11,073 bases of DNA from NCBI GenBank assembly GCA_003508605.1, contig DNUB01000078.1, forward strand, positions 592-11,664. The letters run 5' to 3'. This document shows, one piece after another, positions 7,869 to 11,073 of this stretch. The translations under genes were made by a program, and so were the position numbers. Position 1 is the first letter of the stretch; every line of letters starts with the position of its first letter. The notes under the pieces are model-generated. The model searched no databases. It was not told the DNA's origin and saw only the letters and a program-made list of their open reading frames with translations. Source of the DNA: Oscillospiraceae bacterium. GTDB taxonomy: Bacteria > Bacillota > Clostridia > Oscillospirales > Ruminococcaceae.

Positions 7869-7908
7869 GTGTTTATATAGTGTTAATATAAGTGTTCATA
7901 GAAGTGTT
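7869..7908. repeat. Four helically phased GTGTT repeats (operator-like)
   Basis: GTGTT occurs at 7869, 7880, 7892 and 7904, at intervals of 11, 12 and 12 bases, each followed by an A/T-rich tail resembling NATATAA. The unit is thus a degenerate 12-bp tandem repeat with about one helical turn between cores, placing all cores on nearly the same DNA face. It sits 48-87 bases upstream of the aminotransferase start and upstream of the MATE leader. A regulator site or phased promoter element is possible; the identity is unknown. Confidence 0.5.
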
Positions 7909-7944
7909 CGTATAAATAAAATCAGTATGCGGATTTTCACAAAT

Positions 7945-7983
7945 AATATTGCTGCCTGCAAGACAGTACTTTGCAGGAATATT
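7945..7983. repeat. Inverted repeat / hairpin in MATE upstream region
   Basis: CCTGCAA (7955-7961) and TTGCAGG (7971-7977) form a perfect 7-bp stem with a 9-nt loop. Outer AATATT arms (7945-7950 and 7978-7983) add six pairs across a four-base bulge on one side. No U-run follows. With the palindrome at 8015-8029 it may be part of the dispersed element whose right edge is the 22-nt repeat. Confidence 0.45.
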
Positions 7984-8042
7984 GTCATAATTCAAAAAGC
8001 TTTAACGCAGCAGGCGGCAAAATTTGCCGAAAAGATGCGTGC

Positions 8043-8064
8043 TGAGCTTTATGTGAACACGCTC
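8043..8064. repeat. 22-nt direct repeat, copy 2
   Basis: Identical over 22 bases to the first 22 bases of the window. To its right the two copies differ; to its left copy 1 is not available. A 22-base exact match within 11 kb is not expected by chance. The core TGTGAACACG also contains GAACAC, the reverse complement of the GTGTTC core found in the phased repeats at 7892 and 7904. Confidence 0.65.
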
Positions 8065-8070
8065 CGATTG

Positions 8071-8105
8071 AAACACCGCACAGGAACAAGCTTGTGCGGT
8101 GTTTT
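8071..8105 (+). terminator. Terminator-like hairpin in the MATE leader
   Basis: AAACACCGCACA (8071-8082) pairs perfectly with TGTGCGGTGTTT (8093-8104), a GC-rich-centred 12-bp stem with a 10-nt loop followed by one more T. The plus-strand U-tract is short (UUUU including stem bases). It could end a short upstream transcript, including one reading out of the repeated element, or act as an attenuator 29 nt before the MATE start. On the minus strand no U-run follows, so it is not aimed at the aminotransferase side. Confidence 0.5.
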
Positions 8106-8133
8106 GACGGATTTGGGAATCAAGGTGAATATT

Positions 8134-9543
8134 GTGAATAATGTGAATAAGGACAGAACAATTTATAAAAGAGCATTAAAGTTAGCCGTACCCATAATGG
8201 TGCAGAACGGAATAACCAATATGGTGGGGCTTATAGACAACATAATGGTGGGAAGCCTGGGAAGCGAATCGATAACCGCCGTTTCCATAGTGACTCAGCT
8301 TATTTTCGTATTTAATCTGGCGATTTTCGGCGGTTTTTCGGGACCGGGAATTTACGGTGCGCAATACTATGGCAAGGGTGATTTGGAGGGCTTCCGAAAT
8401 ACGGTAAGAATAAAGCATTGGATAGGCTTGGCGGTTCTTATCGGCGGAATACTTCTTTTTTTCTTTGGCGGGGATTTTTTAATCGGTCTTTACCTAAAAG
8501 GCGAAAGCGAGGATGTAGACCCCGTGCTTACTATGGGGCTGGCAAAGGAATACCTGTCGGTGATGCTTTGGGGACTGCCCTTCTTTGTGGCGGGACAGAT
8601 CTTCACCAGCAGCCTGCGTGAAACAGGGAACAGCGTTAAGCCTATGATATCGGGTATCGTATCCGTTTTTATGGATATCCTCTTTAACTACCTGCTTATA
8701 TACGGCAATTTCGGCTTCCCCTGCTTAGAGGTAAAGGGTGCTGCTGTGGCAACGGTAATCGCCCGAGTAACCGAAGCCCTTACCGTAATCATATGGGCAT
8801 TTGCCGCCAAGAAAAAGCATATATTTCTGCAGGGGCTGTACCGCACGCTGCTCTTAAAGGGAGCGGTCGTATGGAAGCTGTTAAAAAAGAGTATTCCCAT
8901 TTTCTTTAACGAGCTGTTGTGGGCGGCAGGGCTTGCGGTTCTTACACAGTGCTATTCCGTAAGAGGACTTGACATCGTGGCGGGAATAAATATCTCCAAT
9001 GCGCTGTGCAATCTTTTTAACGTGGTATTTGTGGCTTTGGGAAATGCAGTGGGTATTTTGACGGGACAAACCTTGGGGGCGTCAAAATATGGGCAGGCAA
9101 AAAAGGACGCCTTCAAGCTTGTCCGGTTCACCGCAGTAATATGCGTAGTTCTGGCGGCAGGGCTTATTTCCGTTTCGGGACTGTTCCCCTCCTTTTATAA
9201 TACCACCGACGCCATAAAGGGCTATGCAAGGGATTTTATTATAATTACCGCCCTGTTTTTCCCCATACAGGGAATACTAAATTCGCTGTACTTTACCCTT
9301 AGGTCGGGAGGAAAAACCTTTATCACCTTTTTGTTCGACAGCGTATACTCGTGGGTGCTGCCCATTCCCTGTGCGTTTTTGCTTTGTAACCTTACTTCCG
9401 TTCCTATTTTGGCGGTATATGCGTTTATTCAGGGGGCGGATCTGATCAAGGTGGCTATCGGAGCGGTACTGATACGCAAGGGAATTTGGATAAGCAATCT
9501 GGCGGATGATGAAAAAATTTTGAAGGAGACCGCCGTTTCTTAA
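8134..9543 (+). CDS. MATE family efflux transporter
   Basis: A 469-aa membrane exporter with about 12 transmembrane helices in two homologous six-helix halves, which exports cationic drugs or metabolites in exchange for sodium or protons. From the proposed start, residues 16-40 read as the family's first helix: LAVPIMVQNGITNMVGLIDNIMVG, whose Asp35 sits where NorM-type transporters carry the cation-coupling Asp. The second half starts near residue 245 (SIPIFFNELLWAAGLAVLTQ) and mirrors it. The length matches the family (about 440-480 aa). The start is uncertain: three in-frame GTG codons lie at 8125, 8134 and 8143 and no ATG occurs before the first helix. I chose 8134 because AAGGTG lies six bases upstream. 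An upstream ATG at 7927 would add 69 residues unlike any MATE N-terminus and would read through two hairpins. The gene is divergent from the aminotransferase and convergent with gpr. The substrate is unknown. Confidence 0.93.
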   Translation: MNNVNKDRTIYKRALKLAVPIMVQNGITNMVGLIDNIMVGSLGSESITAVSIVTQLIFVFNLAIFGGFSGPGIYGAQYYGKGDLEGFRNTVRIKHWIGLAVLIGGILLFFFGGDFLIGLYLKGESEDVDPVLTMGLAKEYLSVMLWGLPFFVAGQIFTSSLRETGNSVKPMISGIVSVFMDILFNYLLIYGNFGFPCLEVKGAAVATVIARVTEALTVIIWAFAAKKKHIFLQGLYRTLLLKGAVVWKLLKKSIPIFFNELLWAAGLAVLTQCYSVRGLDIVAGINISNALCNLFNVVFVALGNAVGILTGQTLGASKYGQAKKDAFKLVRFTAVICVVLAAGLISVSGLFPSFYNTTDAIKGYARDFIIITALFFPIQGILNSLYFTLRSGGKTFITFLFDSVYSWVLPIPCAFLLCNLTSVPILAVYAFIQGADLIKVAIGAVLIRKGIWISNLADDEKILKETAVS

Positions 9544-9591
9544 GGAAATACCGAATATCGGCTGTAAATCATATTGCAGACAGCTTTTGCG

Positions 9592-9624
9592 GCAGGGCGA
9601 ATAATTTCCCGCCTGCATTTTATT
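9592..9624 (+). terminator. Probable intrinsic terminator of the MATE gene
   Basis: GCAGGGCG (9592-9599) pairs with CGCCTGC (9610-9616) with one bulged G, giving a GC-rich seven-pair stem, followed by ATTTTATT. It begins 48 nt after the MATE stop. On the minus strand the following bases (CGCAAAAG) are not a U-run. A small TCGGA/TCCGA hairpin nearer the gpr stop could serve gpr but is weak. Confidence 0.55.
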
Positions 9625-9646
9625 CGGACGTGCTCCGATGCTTTCC

Positions 9647-10477
9647 CTACCGACAAAGCAGCATCTCCGCTTCTTCTCTGCTTAAGGCGGGGTTTAAAGC
9701 CGCATTGACGCCCATGGCAATAATCTCCCCATAGCCGTTCACAACGGAATCTATATTGCGGGGCGTTACCATACAAGCTTCTCCCGAGCTTTCGGCAATA
9801 CTGTCAAGGTCAATAACGGTAGGTACGCCTATAGCGATTACCTTTGTTTCCATATTATACTTATTTATAGCCGTGCGGTTTCCTCCCACTCCACTGCCGG
9901 GGCAGATTCCCGTGTCGGTGAGCTGAATGGTTTTCGCTAACCGTGAAAGGTCGCTGCAGGCAAGGCTGTCTATCAGGATTATTGCGGCAGGCAGTAATGA
10001 TTTTGAAATGCTGTGAAGGTATTCCGAGCTTTCTAAGCCCGTTTGCCCCATCACGCCCATTTCCAAAACCGCCACAGGTCTGAGTCCAAGCTCCCCAAAC
10101 TCCCTTGTACCGGATAAATGGGCGGTAGCGGGTATTTTATGAACCGTTCTTGCGCCTAAGCTGTCGGGAGTTATCCATTCGTTGCCGAGTCCGGCTACCA
10201 ATACCGTTTCACGGGAAGCGACCGGCTTTAAAAGCCGATTTAAATAATGAGCAAGGGCAAGGCTTACCGAAGCTTTATTCTCTTTGTCGGGGTCGTTTTC
10301 ACAGTGAATTGTAATATATCTTCCCGCAGGCTTTCCTATAAGCCTTTCGCCCTGTTTTCCGACGGTGACGCAGGTAGCCTTGACTCCGTTTTGAAGCTCC
10401 TCGGTCATCCTTATACCTTTTTCGCTTAACTCTGCGGCAAATTCCACCGCCAAATCTGTTCTTTTTATTTTAAACAC
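9647..10477 (-). CDS. gpr: Spore germination protease GPR
   Basis: A 276-aa protease that degrades the small acid-soluble proteins coating spore DNA during germination. It is recognised by the N-terminal RTDLAVE motif (residues 6-12), GLGNEWITPDSLGARTV (97-112), the VMGQTGLES block (142-150), IILIDSLAC (166-174) and the Gly-rich GICPGSGVGGNR (190-201). Asp105 and Asp170 match the two aspartates proposed as catalytic in Bacillus GPR. It is shorter than the Bacillus enzyme (about 370 aa), with only five residues before RTDLA, so the removable propeptide is minimal; I believe short versions are common in Clostridia. The start is a GTG at 10477. AGGA (10487-10484) lies six bases upstream and a second GAGGAG overlaps the start codon; an in-frame TGA just upstream blocks any longer form. 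It is divergent from rpsT, as in Bacillus, but no spoIIP follows it here: the next gene is the convergent MATE gene. Confidence 0.95.
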   Translation of the reverse strand: MFKIKRTDLAVEFAAELSEKGIRMTEELQNGVKATCVTVGKQGERLIGKPAGRYITIHCENDPDKENKASVSLALAHYLNRLLKPVASRETVLVAGLGNEWITPDSLGARTVHKIPATAHLSGTREFGELGLRPVAVLEMGVMGQTGLESSEYLHSISKSLLPAAIILIDSLACSDLSRLAKTIQLTDTGICPGSGVGGNRTAINKYNMETKVIAIGVPTVIDLDSIAESSGEACMVTPRNIDSVVNGYGEIIAMGVNAALNPALSREEAEMLLCR

Positions 10478-10486
10478 TCCTCATCC

Positions 10487-10506
10487 TATTGTAAATGTAT
10501 ACAATA
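10487..10506. repeat. Inverted repeat just upstream of gpr
   Basis: TATTGTA and TACAATA, seven-base perfect arms with a six-base spacer, lie 10-29 bases before the gpr GTG. The arms are AU-rich, so an RNA hairpin would be weak; a dimeric regulator site is the alternative. The region is AT-rich and chance is not excluded. Confidence 0.35.
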
Positions 10507-10545
10507 AATTCATTTATATTAGTGATTTTTTCTCCTCTTTGTTAA

Positions 10546-10574
10546 ATTATACTAATATTAGGAAAAAATCTAAA
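10546..10574 (-). promoter_or_regulatory. Candidate sigma-A-like promoter for gpr
   Basis: On the minus strand, TTTAGA (10574-10569) and a perfect TATAAT (10551-10546) are separated by 17 bases, about 70 nt before the gpr start. In Bacillus gpr is read by forespore sigma factors F and G, so a housekeeping promoter would be unexpected. I could not find a convincing sigma-F or sigma-G pair. The stretch is very AT-rich, so this is a weak call. Confidence 0.3.
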
Positions 10575-10580
10575 AAACAC

Positions 10581-10609
10581 TTGAATTCAATCGCAATTTG
10601 TGGTAAAAT
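10581..10609 (+). promoter_or_regulatory. Sigma-A promoter of rpsT
   Basis: TTGAAT (10581-10586), 17 bases, TAAAAT (10604-10609): both boxes are one or two changes from consensus at ideal spacing. Transcription should start near 10616, giving a leader of about 120 nt before the rpsT ATG. Confidence 0.8.
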
Positions 10610-10615
10610 ATATCG

Positions 10616-10737
10616 AGCAGAAAAATAAGCCAATAGGATACAGCTCCTTGCGGCATATAAATGTCTGTATTCACGCTATATAGAATTAAATAAAATATAC
10701 AGACTGCACATTGATAACATTGCAAGGAGGTGTAACA
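10616..10737 (+). promoter_or_regulatory. Structured rpsT leader with sequestered ribosome binding site
   Basis: Segment 10639-10653 can pair with 10720-10734 in 14 of 15 positions. The core is CTCCTTGC (10644-10651) with GCAAGGAG (10722-10729), which covers the Shine-Dalgarno; the set includes two G-U pairs and has one G-G mismatch. Inside it, GTCTGTAT (10663-10670) pairs perfectly with ATACAGAC (10697-10704). The same GTCTGTATTC region can instead pair with GGATACAG (10636-10643), which overlaps the outer part of the first helix. This is the layout of a translational switch. S20 represses its own translation in E. coli, so feedback by S20 is a reasonable inference; I do not recognise this leader as a known RNA family. 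Confidence 0.65.
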
Positions 10738-10983
10738 ATGCCTAATATTAAATCTGCAAAGAAGAGAGTGCTGGTTTCCAAGGTTAGACAGGAACGCAAT
10801 AAGGCAGCCAAAACTCAGCTTAAAACCGTTATGAAGCAGGCAAGAGCGGAAGGCGCCGACGATGCAGCAAGACTTGCGGCAGTAAGAAAGCTTGATAAGG
10901 CAGCTGGCAAGGGTCTTATCCATAAGAACAAGGCAGCCCGTCTTAAATCAAGAATGGCTAAGAAGGCTTCCGCTACCGCATAA
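10738..10983 (+). CDS. rpsT: 30S ribosomal protein S20
   Basis: An 81-aa basic, helical protein that binds 16S rRNA in the lower body of the small ribosomal subunit. The N-terminal [11 protein letters not shown] is the standard S20 opening, and the [15 protein letters not shown] segment near the C-terminus is also characteristic. The length is within the usual 80-90 aa. The ATG at 10738 follows a perfect AAGGAGG (10724-10730) by seven bases; reading from upstream (10711) would add nine residues that include the Shine-Dalgarno itself. It has its own promoter, leader and terminator, so it is a single-gene transcript. It is divergent from gpr with 260 bases between the start codons. Confidence 0.98.
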   Translation: MPNIKSAKKRVLVSKVRQERNKAAKTQLKTVMKQARAEGADDAARLAAVRKLDKAAGKGLIHKNKAARLKSRMAKKASATA

Positions 10984-10999
10984 TTATTTAAAAAAATGT

Positions 11000-11032
11000 T
11001 TCCCCGTCTTAATCAGGCGGGGAATACTTTTT
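11000..11032 (+). terminator. Intrinsic terminator of rpsT
   Basis: TTCCCCGTCT (11000-11009) pairs with AGGCGGGGAA (11015-11024), ten pairs including one G-U, with a five-base loop. TACTTTTTGTTGTTTTT follows. It begins 16 nt after the rpsT stop. The remaining 41 bases to the window end are T- and A-rich and show no gene. Confidence 0.92.
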
Positions 11033-11073
11033 GTTGTTTTTGTTTTTTGATTAATACTAATTCTTGATTGAAA

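Larger units (their letters stand above)
7822..8133. other. Divergent intergenic region, aminotransferase / MATE
   Basis: A 312-base stretch without a convincing gene. From left to right it holds the aminotransferase ribosome binding site, four phased GTGTT repeats (7869-7908), an AT-rich stretch, a hairpin (7945-7983), a 15-bp palindrome CGGCAAAATTTGCCG (8015-8029), copy 2 of the 22-nt repeat (8043-8064), a 12-bp terminator-like hairpin (8071-8105) and the MATE ribosome binding site. The plus-strand frame of the MATE gene stays open back to an ATG at 7927. The density of palindromes and the hairpin just before the gene argue that this part is leader or repeat DNA, not protein. No promoter with both boxes near consensus could be picked with confidence on either strand. 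Confidence 0.6.

Noticed and set aside
7927..8133. MATE gene starting at the ATG at 7927
   Set aside because: The 69 extra residues do not resemble a MATE N-terminus and the stretch includes palindromes, the 22-nt repeat and a terminator-like hairpin; a GTG with AAGGTG six bases upstream fits better.
1..11073. CRISPR arrays, tRNA/rRNA genes, insertion sequences, toxin-antitoxin or defence genes
   Set aside because: No regularly spaced identical repeats, no tRNA-like cloverleaf noticed, and no transposase, nuclease or toxin-like protein; other open frames are shadows of the listed genes.

Overview
The window looks like the chromosome of an anaerobic, spore-forming (or recently spore-forming) low-GC Gram-positive, probably a gut Clostridia member of the Oscillospiraceae/Ruminococcaceae type. 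The grounds are the germination protease gene gpr lying head-to-head with rpsT (an arrangement shared with Bacillus), strong AGGAGG-type ribosome binding sites, a consensus sigma-A promoter at rpsT, moderate GC content and the protein style. This taxonomic call is inference; no rRNA or tRNA gene is present.

Layout. (1) 94-5316, minus strand: a three-gene unit read right to left. It encodes an ABC exporter half-transporter (785 aa), a DUF1854 protein (177 aa) and a second ABC exporter half-transporter (728 aa). Both ABC proteins carry an unusual cytosolic N-terminal domain and a four-cysteine zinc ribbon ahead of the membrane domain. (2) 5380-7821, minus strand: a class I/II PLP aminotransferase, then trpS, ended by a clear intrinsic terminator at 5380-5413. 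A structured 159-nt gap with a possible 13-codon Leu/Pro-rich leader peptide separates the two genes. (3) 7822-8133: a divergent intergenic region with helically phased GTGTT repeats, several palindromes, a terminator-like hairpin, and one copy of a 22-nt sequence whose other copy is the very start of the window. (4) 8134-9543, plus strand: a MATE-family multidrug/toxin exporter, probably starting at a GTG. (5) 9647-10477, minus strand: gpr, the spore germination protease. (6) 10581-11032, plus strand: rpsT (ribosomal protein S20) with promoter, long leader and terminator.

How the parts work together. The ABC/DUF1854 unit probably forms one export machine of unknown substrate, with DUF1854 as a dedicated accessory. 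The aminotransferase and TrpS both belong to amino acid metabolism and translation. MATE is an independent efflux gene. gpr acts only during spore germination, while rpsT is constitutive and probably feedback-controlled.

The most interesting non-coding signal is the rpsT leader. Its Shine-Dalgarno is almost completely complementary to a segment about 80 nt upstream, and a second segment of the leader can pair with either of two ATACAG copies. This is the architecture of a two-state translational switch, plausibly S20 autoregulation.
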